A program made the position numbers and the translations under genes. From NCBI GenBank assembly GCA_963995505.1, contig OZ023181.1:17294221-17358220 (forward strand): DNA of 64,000 nt, in the 5' to 3' direction. Below are positions 36,691-47,539 of the stretch, piece after piece. Within the stretch, counting starts at the first letter, position 1. The number at the start of each line of letters is the position of its first letter. The notes under the pieces are model-generated. The model saw only the letters and a program-made list of their open reading frames with translations. It was not told the DNA's origin and did no database searches. Origin of the DNA: Hypericum androsaemum (Eukaryota; Streptophyta; Magnoliopsida; Malpighiales; Hypericaceae).

Positions 36691-36923
36691 CATTCGATCA
36701 ATTAAGAAAGTTATGGGCTTGCCCACCACACATCCTTATAAATAGTGTTGCAATGCTCACTTCTTCTTCAAGTTTAGAATTTAACTTATCATCTCCCTCT
36801 TTGTAGCCATTCTTCAAAAGTTCCAAAATGTAGCTCAAAATATTTGCTAGATGAAATAATAACATAAACCTTCCACCATATTATATTGAACTTCTTTATT
36901 ATGAAATGATTCAAATTATAGTA

Positions 36924-38263
36924 GGGTAAATTACCCTCACGTCCCTGAAGTTTGGTCACCCTCCCCCTAGGGTCCCTAACTTTTAAAAAATGATTGTCCC
37001 GTCCCTAAGTTTTGATGATAATAGACTCTCGGGTCCCTGGAGCCGGAATATTCCATATTCTCCTGTGAACCCCAACCTAAAATAACAAAATGCCCCTGTC
37101 ACTTAAAAATCAAAAAAATCCTCTCCTTCTACCTTCAACTCCTTCCTCACACTTGATCTTCATCCTCCCACTTTCAATCAAAATCAAAACTTAATTTTGG
37201 AACCCAAATCCAAGAGAAAAACACACCCACGAACCCAATAAGCGAGACTCGATCATTTTTATGTTTCCAATCAAAACAAAGAAAAAAACCTAAAAGAAAA
37301 CAAATACCTAAGAACCTGTTCATCAAATCAACAAATGACCAAAGTAGCCTAAACAATGTAAAATCTGGGTTTCTTAATTCAAACGACCAAAGTAGCAAAC
37401 CCAAATCGTGGATGGTGTCGACAATTATTTTGCCGTTGAGCTGCAACCCAAATCAGAATGACGCACCATCTCCTGATCTGGTGCCGTCACCGCTAGGATA
37501 ACCAAAACCGGAGACCCACCATCTTCTTCCCTGTGGGAGGGCATCGATCTCATTTAGCTCCCCGACGGTTCCCGCTGAGAGGGCGTCGATCACCATGTCG
37601 TAGTCTGTCAATGGCTGCGCCACCGGGATCTCGCCATCGTCCTCCTCGTCACCCACCTCCTCCTCGTCCTCTGACAGGTCACCGGCGGTAGGCTCAAAGG
37701 ACATCCCGTAGACAGCATCGAGGACTGGGTCACCGCTGTCCAGAACCTGGGTTTGCTTCTCACAGTAGGTAAACTCATGTCCGTGCCCACGAGACGCAGC
37801 AGGCTCGGCAACAGCTTTGCCTCACCCTCGTATGATGACGCAAGGAAGAAGATGGTGTTCGAAGAAGACGCAAGGAAGAAGATAGTGTTGGACTTGAATC
37901 GATTAGTTGTTGTTAATTAGAATTGAAGGGATTGGATTAGTTGGAGTTAATTGAAATTAGAGTTTATAAAATTAGGGTTATTTAAATTTTGATTCTAAAG
38001 TTTAGTTTTAAGTTTTAGTTTTGGTTAAAAGTTGGGAGGAAGAAGAAGGTGAAGGTAGAATGAGAATTTTTTTTGATTTTTAAGTAAAAGGGGCATTTTG
38101 GTCATTTCAGGTTAGAGTTCATTAGAGAATATGAAATATTCTGGCTCCAGGGACCCGAGAGTCTATTATCATCAAAACTTAGGGACGGGATAATCATTTT
38201 CCAAAAGTCAGAGACCCTAGGGGGAGGGTGACCAAACCTCAGGGACGTGAGGATAATTTGCCC
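36924..38263. mobile_element. MULE (Pack-MULE-like) with 9-bp target duplication
   Basis: The perfect 9-bp repeat ATTATAGTA flanks it (36915-36923 and 38264-38272). The inverted repeats are about 150 bp: the left arm starts GGGTAAATTACCCTCACGTC and the right arm ends GACGTGAGGATAATTTGCCC. Both share tagactctcgggtccctgg. The interior (about 37090-38110) holds a GC-richer, gene-like segment on the minus strand and no transposase. It is inserted at the 5' end of the protease-like tandem block. Confidence 0.9.
37453..37811 (-). pseudogene. Gene fragment captured in the MULE
   Basis: The minus-strand frame MSFEPTAGDLSEDEEEVGDE is followed by a very acidic stretch, then PLTDYDMVIDALSAGTVGEL and PQGRRWWVSGFGYPSGDGT (83 aa, to 37453). 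Upstream codons (about 37811-37704) continue in another frame. I do not recognise the parent protein. The GC-rich, gene-like composition against AT-rich surroundings and the position between MULE inverted repeats suggest a captured host gene piece. Confidence 0.5.
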
Positions 38264-38922
38264 ATTATAGTATCTATCAGACTATCACAAATGAGATGGA
38301 GCAAAGCTTTGTGGGAGTTATTATCTCCCAAAATGAAATATTTCTCCTGCACTTCCTCACACTCATTGGTTATGCTTCGTATATTGCTCTTTGTGATAAC
38401 ATTTGTCAACCCAACATAATGAATGAATCATTCAGTAGAAAATTGTATATTGGATCTCCAATTGTATGAGAGCATATGCAGATACTAATATATATCAAGT
38501 TGGTGTTTGTGGCCTCTTAAGATCAATGTTTGACAATATCGTTTAATTTCTTCTTCTTTCTTTCCTTTTTCAATTCTTCAAATACGTCTTCATGAACTTT
38601 CTTACACTTAATAATTCCTCTATTTATCACATTCTTCATTTTTTATTTTTCAAGTCGATGTAGAAAGTGAATTCTTCGTAGAAAATTTTTGTATCCGCAA
38701 CAGTTTTATCAAACAATTGAATATTGGGTCTCCATAAAAAAATATAAACTCTACATAAAGTTTGATAAACAATACCACATGGTAGAAAAAACTTAGTCTT
38801 TATGTCATGTTGTTGGGATGGCGAGAAATAGGAAAGACTTATTTCCTATTCCTATTCCTATTCTGACTAGATTCTGGACTCCTAATTAGACCTAGATAGG
38901 TTACTTGTACACCAAGGGTTTG

Positions 38923-40467
38923 TGGAAGGAGATGGGGGCCAAGGCGGTGGCGACAATTCGCTTGTGCTTGGCGGATGTTGTGATGTATCACGTCATGGAT
39001 GAGGAGTCACCAGCTGAGGTATGGAAGAAATTGGAAGCAAGGTATATGTCTAAGTCTTTGTCGAACAAGCTTTATCTTAAGCAAAGATTGTACGGGCTCA
39101 AGATGAATGAGGGCTCGGATTTGAGCCAACACATTAATGGTTTTAGTCAACTTGTGAGTGACTTGAGAAAGGTTGATGTGAAGTTCGAGGAAGAAGACAA
39201 GGCATTGTTGCTGCTGAATTCTTTACCTGGCTCCTACGAAAATTTGGTTACAACTCTAACTTGGGGAAAGAAGTCCCTGGTGTTGGAAGATATCACAAGT
39301 GCTCTGCTAGGGTTTCATCAAAGAAGAAAAATTGACGATGAACAAGCAGAAGGGCTAGTTGTGAGGGGTAGCCATGGTGATCGTAGTGGGGCAAAAGACA
39401 GGAAGGGATCCAAGTCGTGGTCAAGGAGGTTCAAGGGAAATTGCTTCGAGTGCGGAGAAAAAGGGCACGTGAAGAAGGATTGTCCAAAAAGAACTCGGGA
39501 TCGCGAGGAAAAAGGATCAGGTTCTGTGAATGTGGCCTCATATTCGGACGGGTCAGATGGTGATCTTCTTTCTGTTTTGTCAAGTCCAAAGCATTCTGAT
39601 TCCTGGATTTTGGATAGCGCTTGCTCTTTCCACATGACGCCCAAGAGAGGGTGGTTCGACACCTACAAGTTCGTTGATTCAGGTATGGTGACTATGGGTG
39701 ATGGTTCTACTTGCAGAATTGCTGGCATAGGTGATATCCAAATCAAGATGTGGGATGGTGTTGAGAGAAAATTGTGTGGGGTTAGGCATGTTCCGAAGTT
39801 GGAGAGGAATTTGATCTCGTTAGGAGCCTTGGATTATAGTGGGTACAACTATAATGTTGTAGGCGGGCTAATGGAGGTGGAGAAGGATGCTGTGGTGGTG
39901 ATGAAGGGTGAAAGGAATGCTAGAAACACCTACAGGTTAGTGGGGAACACGGTTGTAGGTGGAGTCACCTCGTTGGGTTCTGATAGAGGGGAGAAAAGCT
40001 CTTGTGTGATGGAGCAAAAGCTTGACATGAATGGTTTGAGTAGAGTTGAGATTCGCAAAGACAAAGTTAGCAAGTTCCGGCTATGGTTGTCTAAAAGGAC
40101 GTGCACGTCAAAGGTGTTGGGTAGGTTTTGCATGGGGAATGCGAAGCCGTTGGTAGCACCACGGGCGAATCAGGTATCTCACTCAAGGCCGAACGGTGGA
40201 GTTCGTGGCATGTCGAGGGTTCTACTTGGTGGAACAAAAGGTTGCCCTTTGTATGCTATGGCATGTAGCATTGGTATGAGGCAAGAAGGTCCAGCGGAGA
40301 AGCAGTTCAAGGTTGCGGAGCATGGGGTTGACCGAAAAATAGAGAGCGCATCTATTGGTCACAAGTTTGCTTCAGCAGGTGGACTTGCTAGTTGGAGTTC
40401 GATGGAGGTTGGAGACAATAGGCCAAGCAAGCTCAGAAGCTCGAGTTTGGGTGCTGGCTCCAAGTGA
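38923..40467 (+). pseudogene. Gag-protease ORF of copy C with RT/RNase H-connection remnant
   Basis: The frame is open for about 515 codons but lacks its native start. In order: gag core (LYLKQRLYGLKMNEG, LLLNSLPGSYENLV), zinc knuckle CFECGEKGHVKKDC (39442-39483), and protease with WILDSACSFHMTPK (DSA in place of the usual DSG/DTG, near 39613). Next is a GAG-pre-integrase start that stops short (LGALDYSGYNY to LDMNGLSRVEI). Then comes a jump to LWLSKRTCTSKVLGRF and GNAKPLVAPRAN, resembling the RT-to-RNase H connection of copia. The integrase and RT catalytic parts are absent. The tail ends SLGAGSK. Confidence 0.83.
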
Positions 40468-40669
40468 TTGAACAAAAGGTGAAGAGAAAGTTGAGATGGT
40501 CTTATTGATGCAGTTATCTATGGTCCGAGATGGAGTCGGTGGAGTTGGATTGGTTTTGCAAGATCTCATGGTTCTTCATGGGGCGGTGTTTTGTCAAGGT
40601 AGAGTTTGTTGAAGTTCGGGTGGAGCTTCATGGTTCTTCCACGAGATGATTTCTCGCCAAGGTGGAGAT

Positions 40670-40951
40670 TGTTGGGATGGCGAGAAATAGGAAAGACTTA
40701 TTTCCTATTCCTATTCCTATTCTGACTAGATTCTGGACTCCTAATTAGACCTAGATTGGTTACTTGTACACCAAGGGTTTGTCTCTATATAAAGACATGT
40801 TACCCTAAGGTTTTGTATAGCTTTGTGACTCGGATCCATCAATAAAATTTCTTCTTTCTCACCGTGGACGTAGGCATTAGGCCGAACCACGTAATTCTCT
40901 TGTTCCGTGTTCTTTGTGCGATCTTGTTCTCTAGTTGCTGAATTCCTAACA
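40670..40951 (+). repeat. 3' LTR of copy C
   Basis: 282 bp, TGTTGGGATGGCGAGAAATA...GAATTCCTAACA, with TATATAAAGACATG internally; followed by CATGT. Confidence 0.92.
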
Positions 40952-42138
40952 CATGTAAATTCACCAAGTCACACACAATTTTTCATGTGGTGCACAAAGT
41001 AAATTGCGGTAAAATTCACCAACAACCAAACACATTTTAATTTTCATTGGTTTAAGTTAAAGAACATAGTCACATATAGAGGAGATCAACCAATTTGGAC
41101 AAAATTAGGAACCAACTTGCTTAAGCATAGTTCAACTAGCATTCAAGTATCTAAAGCAATAAGAATTTGAGAGATGAACAAAAATCAAAATTGTAAAATA
41201 TTTTACTAAAATATAGTTCACAAATAATACAAGAGTGGTAGGAAGTTTAAAGTAAGTAATGGCATTAAACTAGTCTAACATAAGTCAATTGACAAATATA
41301 ATCATATATAGAACTTTAGAAAATAGACTCCTTGTCATAACCAAACAAAATTTTGTGATCCAACACTAATAATACGCTCCTTGAAAGACACATAAAAATA
41401 TTGACACTTTTTAGGCTCTCTCATTCTCTTCCATTCACTCTTAAGCTAAACTTTACAACTAACTCCAAGACTTTTCAAGTCTTCTTTCATGACCAGATAG
41501 ATACCACTGAAAAATTTGCTTAACTCCAAGACTTTTTTCATGACCAAATAGATACCATTGAAAAATTTGCTAAGTTCTTAATAACTAGTTTTCTAATTTT
41601 TTATGTTGCGCACAAAATGAATTGTGACAAAATTTAACAACAAAACAAATTTTAATTTTCTGCTACATTTGTTATTTTTGTGATATTTTCGTTCATCTTT
41701 TACACGAGTATTTGATATATTCGATATTCACGATGAATAAATACTGAATACATACCTTATAAAAAAGTACTGCAATGTGAACAAATTAGGGAAGCAAATA
41801 TTATATATGCTCACTAGTTAGGGTGATCCTTGTAAGTGGACATTAGTAAATAGGAGAATGCAATGTAAAAGTACTGCAATGTGACCAAACCAAGGAAGCA
41901 AATAATATGTATGTTCACGTGTTAGTTCGTCCCCTCCAAGTGCTTATAAATAGGGCCCTTAGCTTGTCATCTCCCAAGGTAATCAAAAGTCTTCTTCTTC
42001 CAACATAAAAAATTAACTCCCTCCTCATAGCCAGAGCCTTAGGATTTAGCTATGTCGCTCAAAAAATTTCCTAGATGAAAAATTGACATAAACATTCCAT
42101 CATATTATATTAAACTATATTACAACAAAATAGTTCAG

Positions 42139-42709
42139 ACGGGTATATCCATCACCAATGAGATGGATCAAAGTTTTGGGAGAGTTCTAATCTCCCAAAA
42201 TAAAATATTGACTCTCTATAGTTATGTGAAGGATGTCACCACCTTCACAATTAAATTGTTCAATGGGAGGGTATTTTTGGCTTCAGCTTCAAAGCAAAAT
42301 GAGAAGCTAGACTTAGTCATTTTCGAGCTAGACACAAATAGCGGTATGAGCTACGCGCAAACTATGGTACAAAAACTATCAGTAGGTCAGGAAGTTCATG
42401 CCATCACACTTGTGCATAGAGATCGATTTGAATACTACAAAGGTAGTCAGTCTATCACTCCCCAAAATTAAATATGCTGACATATGTTACCCGATAAATC
42501 CAAAATCTAGCTACAAGTCATCATTTTTATCATTGGAATTAAATGGTTTGACTATAGAAAATCAGATGATTGGCGATAGCCATGCTCATGGATCGCCATT
42601 GTTTGATTCTAAAGGGTCCCTCGTGGGATTGCTTACCTTTACTAATCTACAAAATATTCACTATTGTATTCCGTCAAAAATAATACAGAAGTTCATCGAT
42701 AATAATTAG
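42139..42709 (+). pseudogene. Degenerate HtrA/Deg-like (trypsin-fold) protein
   Basis: After a probable 3' splice site (TTCAG) the frame reads TGISITNEMDQSFGRVLISQ. Segments match the HtrA/Deg layout: KILTLYSYV where active enzymes have a CAHVV-type His motif (the His is Tyr here), FTIKLFNGRVFLA, then LDLVIFELD (catalytic Asp retained), LSVGQEVHAI, and AHGSPLFDSKGSLVGLL where active enzymes have GNSGGPLF (catalytic Ser missing). One extra base near 42440 shifts frame between KGS and SLPKIKYAD, so the gene appears broken, although an intron there cannot be excluded. No PDZ domain. Lost His and Ser point to a non-proteolytic relic. Confidence 0.6.
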
Positions 42710-43383
42710 AGTCGATGTGGTATAACTATTTCATATAGTGTTAATGTATTTTTGCAGTTGTTAATAAAATATTTTTACCTATTTTCTACACTCTTCTATT
42801 TCCTATGGTTGTGGTTGTTGGAACTAATCCAAGACATTGGCTTGCTATTGTCTCGTTATTCCTGCTCCCCTAAAATTGATAAGCAAAGAAATTCACAAGA
42901 TACATAGATACTAAATATATATCAGGTTGGTACTAGTGGCCTCTTAAGATTAGTATTTGATAGCATCATTTAATCTCTTCTTCTTTCTTTCATCTTTCAA
43001 TTCCTCAAATACGTCTTCATGAACTTTCTCACACTCAATAATTATTCTATTTATCATATTCTTCATTATTTTATTTTTCAAGTTGATGTAGAAAGAGAAT
43101 TCTTTGTAGAAAATGCTTGTATCCACAATAATTTTCCCGCACAATTGAATATTGGATCTCCATAAAAAAATATGAGTTTTACATGAAGTTTGAATAACAA
43201 TTTCCACAAGATATAATTTTTTTTTCTTTCTGTCATGTTAATTCACCAATCGAGCACAAATTTTCAAATTTTCATGTGCCGCACAAAGTCAATCCCGATA
43301 AAAATTCACCAATAACTAAACATATTTTGATTTTCGCTGGTTGAGGTCATATGTAGAGGGAATCAACAAATTTGGACCAAATC

Positions 43384-43743
43384 AAAATATTATGCAAAAA
43401 ACAACTTTGCTCGAGTCCTTCAAGGAGAAGTACGAGAGGATGTTGGGCTATCCCAATGGTCCCAACAAGGCTGTTATTCAACTGAAGTTGAGAGACGTCA
43501 AGGTCCGTCTGGCTGTGCTTAAGAAGAACTTCTGCATGGAGTGTCTTATTTTGGAGTAGCATGATGAGTAGTTGAGATTAGTTTTTGTACAGCTAAATGA
43601 GCCAATTGAGGCTGTAGGGATTTCAGTTGATGATAGTGTTTGGATTTTAGTTGGTGACGCTGGTTTAATCTGTTGTTGATGATACTGATTGCTATTGTAA
43701 ATGCTTGTTTGACACAATCATAAATCGAAGTTTCCAAAAAAAA
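43384..43743 (+). pseudogene. 5'-truncated processed retrocopy
   Basis: A 17-bp target duplication with one mismatch (CAAWTTTGGACCAAATC at 43367-43383 and 43744-43760) brackets 360 bp. The insert ends in A8 and is absent from the homologous site in the tandem copy near 41100. It encodes a C-terminal peptide (TLLESFKEKYERMLGY, then NKAVIQLKLRDVKVRLAVLK) with stop TAG at 43557-43559, followed by a ~175-bp 3' UTR. The parent gene is not recognised. This is the structure of an LINE-mobilised mRNA. Confidence 0.8.
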
Positions 43744-44315
43744 CAATTTTGGACCAAATCGGGAACAAAATTGCGTAAGCATGATTCAATTAACATTCAA
43801 GTATCTAAAATAATAAGAAATTTAGAGATCAACGAAATGTGCAAAATATTTTCCTATAGTACAATTTAAAAAATAAGACAATAGTAGTAGCAAATTTAAA
43901 GTGGTTAAAAGTAATGGCATTAAACTAGTCTATTATAAGACAATCCACAAATATAATCATACATAAAGAACTTTAGAAAATAGACTCCTCGTCATAACCA
44001 AAACAAAAATTTGTGATCCAATAATAATAATTCTCTCTCCTTGAAAAACACAAAAAAATATTGGGACCTTTTTAGGTGAAATAATTAGCTTAATCCTTCC
44101 TTCTCTTCCATTCATTCTTATACTAAATTTTACAACCAACTCCAAGACTTTCCAAGTCTTCTCTCATAACCAAATAGATATCAATAAAAGATTTGCCAAG
44201 TGCTTAAAAGCTAGTTTTCTAATTTTTTATGTTGTGCAAAAAATTAATTCAGACAAAATTTAACAACCAAACAAATTTTAATTTTCTGCTACGTGTGTTA
44301 TTTTGTGATATTTTC

Positions 44316-45339
44316 TTACATATTAAAAACTTTCTTTCTTCATTGATACAGTTCGATCGGACTTAGTATCTATTCCGCTTTATGTTTTTTCCATTTTTTG
44401 TGGATTAGTTAATTATAAACCCTTTTTGGATGCATATTTATTCAACTTCAAATCGCGAAGCTTTCGATGTTCGTTGGTGGATAGCAAAGAAGCATTTCTT
44501 CCTGCTACGGGGTTGTATTTTCTATTTTTCTTTTGAACTTGTCAAGTTCTTGTCAAGTTTTTCTTTTTTTACTGTTTTTATTTGTTAATTTATTTGTATT
44601 TGTTGTCACTCTCTTGTTCTTGTAAAAAAGTGTTTCTTGATTTTTTTTCACACAAAGAATGAGTCTTTAGATCCGAACCTCAGATTGAGGTTATTCTTAT
44701 ACCTATGAGAAGCTAAGACATTGACCACATGTGGGCGCCAAGATGATGTCCTACGCCCACCACATGTAGTCTCCCATGCCTTGGCCCTCTTGCTTTGGAG
44801 TTGGGTGTGCGTACGATGCTGCCAAAAGTTTTACCAAAATCAGACTCTTTGAACAGACAGGGTAGGGATGTCATTCAAAAAGATATGAGGCTCAAGGAGG
44901 CTTGGTGGCAATATGCTTGAAAGAGGATGGATGTGTATTAAAGAGTGATGGACATATACTTATGTGGTTGAGCCCAATCAAAATACGGCTTAGGTTTTTC
45001 CACATTAGGTCGGGGTTGGCTTATGTTTTTCTATATAAATAGAGTTTGGGCATAGGAACATGATACCACAAATCACACACAAAAAATCGTAGCTTTGCTT
45101 TTATCGTTCTCTTTAGGAATCCTTTCCTAGCCATTATTTTTCCCTCTCTGTTAGACTGACTTTAGGAGGACTACTTCAGAACTGCCCTAGATTTGTTCGA
45201 CCTTCTAAAGCAACAACTTCCTAAGATTTTTCATGATATTTCCTTCATTTTTTTCTCTTCCTTCTTTCTTTCCTTCTCTTTTTTCCTCCAATTTTATTAG
45301 TATTTCTTTATACTCGTTGATTTTTCTATGTATGTTATA
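44316..45339. other. Intergenic, nothing recognised
   Basis: AT-rich; no coding region supported. Pyrimidine-rich runs at 45230-45300. Confidence 0.5.
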
Positions 45340-45524
45340 GTTTGATATATATTTTCCCCCTCGTGCACTTCCTCATAATCATTGATTTTATTACATATGA
45401 TATTATTTATATTTATCATATTTTCTTTCCTCCTCCTCGTTTTTTCTTTCCTTTTCAATTACTCAAATACTTCTTCGTGGTCTCTATCACACTCTTTGAT
45501 TATGCTATGTATGGTATTTTTTTA

Positions 45525-46404
45525 GAGAAAAGTCTACTTTAGTACCCTGTGGTATCGCCCAAAATCACTTTAGTACCCTGTGGTAAAAAACTGACCAATC
45601 GAGTTATACTTATTCTAATTAACATCAAAAAGGTCCTCGAGGAGCTGTCCGGACCCGCCCGGAGCCTGCCCGGACTATGTGGCCAGCCACGTCACCAAAA
45701 CTTGATGACGTGGCGCCACGTGGAGGAGGAGGAGGAGGAGGAGGCGGAGGAGAAGGAGAAGAGGAGGAGGAGGAGGAGGAGGAGGAGGCGGAGGAGGAGG
45801 AGGAGGAGAAGGAGGAGGAGGAGGAGGAGGAGGAGGCGGAGGAGGAGGAGAAGGAGGAGGAGGAGGAGGAGGCGGAGGAGGAGGAGGAGGAGGACAAAGT
45901 GGAGGAGGAGGAGGAGAAGAGGAGGAGGAGGAGGAGGAGGAGGCAGAGGAGGAGAAGAGGAGGAGGAGGAGGCGGAGGAGGAGGAGGAGGAGGAGGAGGA
46001 GGAGGAGGACGAAGTGGAGGAGGAGGAGGACGAAGTGGAGAAGGAGGAGGAGGACGAGGAGGAGGAGGTGGAGGAGGAGGAGGAGGAGGAGGAGGAGGAG
46101 AAGAGGAGGCAGAGGAGGAGGACGAGGAGGACGAGGAGGAGGCGGAGGAGGAGGAGGGGGAGGAGGAGGAGGAGGAGGAGAGGAAGAGAGGGAAGAAGAT
46201 GGATGTCCACGTAGCGCCACGTCATCAAGTTTTGGTGACGTGGCTGGCCACGTAGTCCGGGCGGGTCCGGGCAGCTCCGGGCAGCTGCCCGAGGACCTTT
46301 TTGATGTTAATTAGAATAAGTATGACTCGATTGGTCAGTTTTTTACCACAGAGTACTAAAGTGATTTTGGGCGATACCACAGGGTACTAAAGTGGACTTT
46401 TCCC
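45525..46404. mobile_element. MULE-type element with purine-tract interior
   Basis: The left end begins GAGAAAAGTCTACTTTAGTA and the right end is the inverse, ending GTGGACTTTTCCC. The arms are about 190 bp and include the GTCACCAAAACTTGATGACG hairpin segment. They match the ends of the 630-1581 element (shared cttattctaattaacatcaa type sequence), so both belong to one family. Flanks are T-rich (ATTTTTTTA and TTTTTTATA), so a 9-bp duplication cannot be confirmed. The interior is almost pure GAG repeat. Confidence 0.8.
45721..46195 (+). repeat. ~475-bp (GAG/GGA)n polypurine tract
   Basis: Nearly uninterrupted purine strand of GAG triplets with scattered C. It creates long artificial open frames of poly-Glu and poly-Arg on plus and Pro, Leu or Ser runs on minus, none of which is a gene. 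Length may be misassembled. Confidence 0.9.
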
Positions 46405-47539
46405 TTTTTTATATCATATGTGAAGTCCAAATTGTAAGCAAAAATTCTCTAATAAAAATTGAACGCGTCCCCAATAGTTTACCAAACTATTGAATGTAGA
46501 TATCCATGAAAAAGAATATTGCAACATATATGAGTACTTAATATATGTAGCATCTTAAAATCAATGTTTAACCTAATTGATCCATCCTTTAATGCCTGTA
46601 ATATGATGATGTCGTTGAGTAGCCAGTTGGAATAATTCAACTTTGTAGTTGTATAATGGTAATTGAAATTGAATGCATGAATTTTTAGGCCGATTGACAC
46701 TTCTTCTATTGCTTATAGAAAAGCCTCCTTATTACTTAGCAAGCCTCTCGGATAAATAGATTTGATGTGCAAAAAATGGATCGGGCTATGTACCTAAAAT
46801 GTGACGATGCAATGATGTTTACTCTCACGGGTTCAACCGGATGTGCAAACTAGACAAATGTATTCAGAATTTACTTGCCATTTGATACGAACATAAATTT
46901 TTTAGAAGAATAAATTTTATTACATGAACAAATACGCCATAGATACGGACACAAAACCAAGAGGAGAAAATGATTCTTACCACCAGAAGTTTTGCCAATT
47001 ATTTGATAATTGGTTTTTAAATTTTCATGTTGTGCAAAAAGTAAATTCTGAATAAAAATTAACGACCAAACACATCTTAATTTTCATTGTTTTAAGTTAA
47101 AAGACATGGTTCCATACCAGCCATCATTCTTTGCCACTATTTTCGTTCTTTAATGACTGTTTTTAACGACATTATCTTAATTAATTTTTAATGCAATTTC
47201 AAGTATATATTTTTCAAGTTACCCAAAAGGGAATAAAAAAAGTTCCTTTTTGAAAGTAATTAAGAAGAAACATGTAAAAGAATTACAACATGAAATAATT
47301 ATCGTGTAAAAATCAAGAAGAAATAGGTATCAATACAAATTACAATACGCAATACAATACGCATGTGTATAAACTTTACAAAAACATCTTATTTCATATT
47401 GTTGGAGACTTGGAACCTTGATTTAAGTCAACGCAACGTTTTCCACGCGTTATCTTTACCATGTGGTAATTTTAAGTTGACGGGTTATGTCTTGTGTGAC
47501 AAGAGTTCTCGTTGTATACACATGCGCTAGAACGGGTTC

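Larger units (their letters stand above)
38811..40951 (+). mobile_element. Gag-only copia-type LTR element, copy C, 5' part deleted
   Basis: The target duplication CATGT is present on both sides (38806-38810 and 40952-40956). The 3' LTR is complete (40670-40951). The 5' LTR keeps only its first ~112 bp (38811-38922) before fusing to the gag frame at ggtttgt/ggaaggag. The rest of the LTR, the PBS and the gag start are lost. The interior carries the longest gag-protease frame of the family (to 40467) but no integrase or RT catalytic core. A purine tract (AAGGTGGAGAT) precedes the 3' LTR. Confidence 0.9.
36700..41700 (+). repeat. Tandem block copy 1 (interrupted twice)
   Basis: Outside its two insertions (36924-38263 and 38811-40951) this block aligns in order with 41930-44315. 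Shared points are the promoter-like CTTATAAATAG region with the following GTAGCTCAAAATATTTGCTAGATG, a coding start at about 38276 (ATCACAAATGAGATGGAGCAA), a trailer at 38490-38810 (GGCCTCTTAAGAT, CAAATACGTCTTCATGAACT) and a tail at 40953-41695 (ACCAAACACATTTTAATTTT). The protease-like coding part is truncated after about 100 bp. Confidence 0.75.
41930..44315 (+). repeat. Tandem block copy 2
   Basis: Diverged duplicate of the block at 36700-41700. It has the same order: TATA-like CTTATAAATAGGG, leader, protease-like coding region, CCTCTTAAGAT trailer and the ATTTTAATTTTC tail, ending near the TTGTGATATTTTC shared with about 41680. A processed retrocopy interrupts it at 43384-43743. Confidence 0.75.
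45340..47110 (+). repeat. Probable third, partial tandem block copy
   Basis: Pieces resemble the other two blocks: CGTGCACTTCCTCATAATCA (compare 38347), a C/T-rich stretch followed by CAAATACTTCTTCGTGG (compare 38578), AACTATTGAATGTAGATATC near 46490, and the ACCAAACACATCTTAATTTT tail near 47070. It is broken by the MULE at 45525-46404 and has no recognisable protease-like coding part. Similarity is lower than between blocks 1 and 2. Confidence 0.45.

Noticed and set aside
40079..40467. C-terminal segment of the gag-only family as a novel domain
   Set aside because: VLGRFCMGNAKPL and the following RVLLGGTKGCPLYAM look like a decayed RT/RNase H connection of copia, so a remnant is the simpler reading.
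45549..46255. Long open frames on both strands (poly-Glu, poly-Arg, poly-Pro/Leu/Ser)
   Set aside because: They are by-products of the GAG repeat; no domain and open in several frames at once.
45516..46413. 9-bp target duplication for the GAG-rich MULE
   Set aside because: Flanks are ATTTTTTTA and TTTTTTATA; the T run makes any match uninformative.
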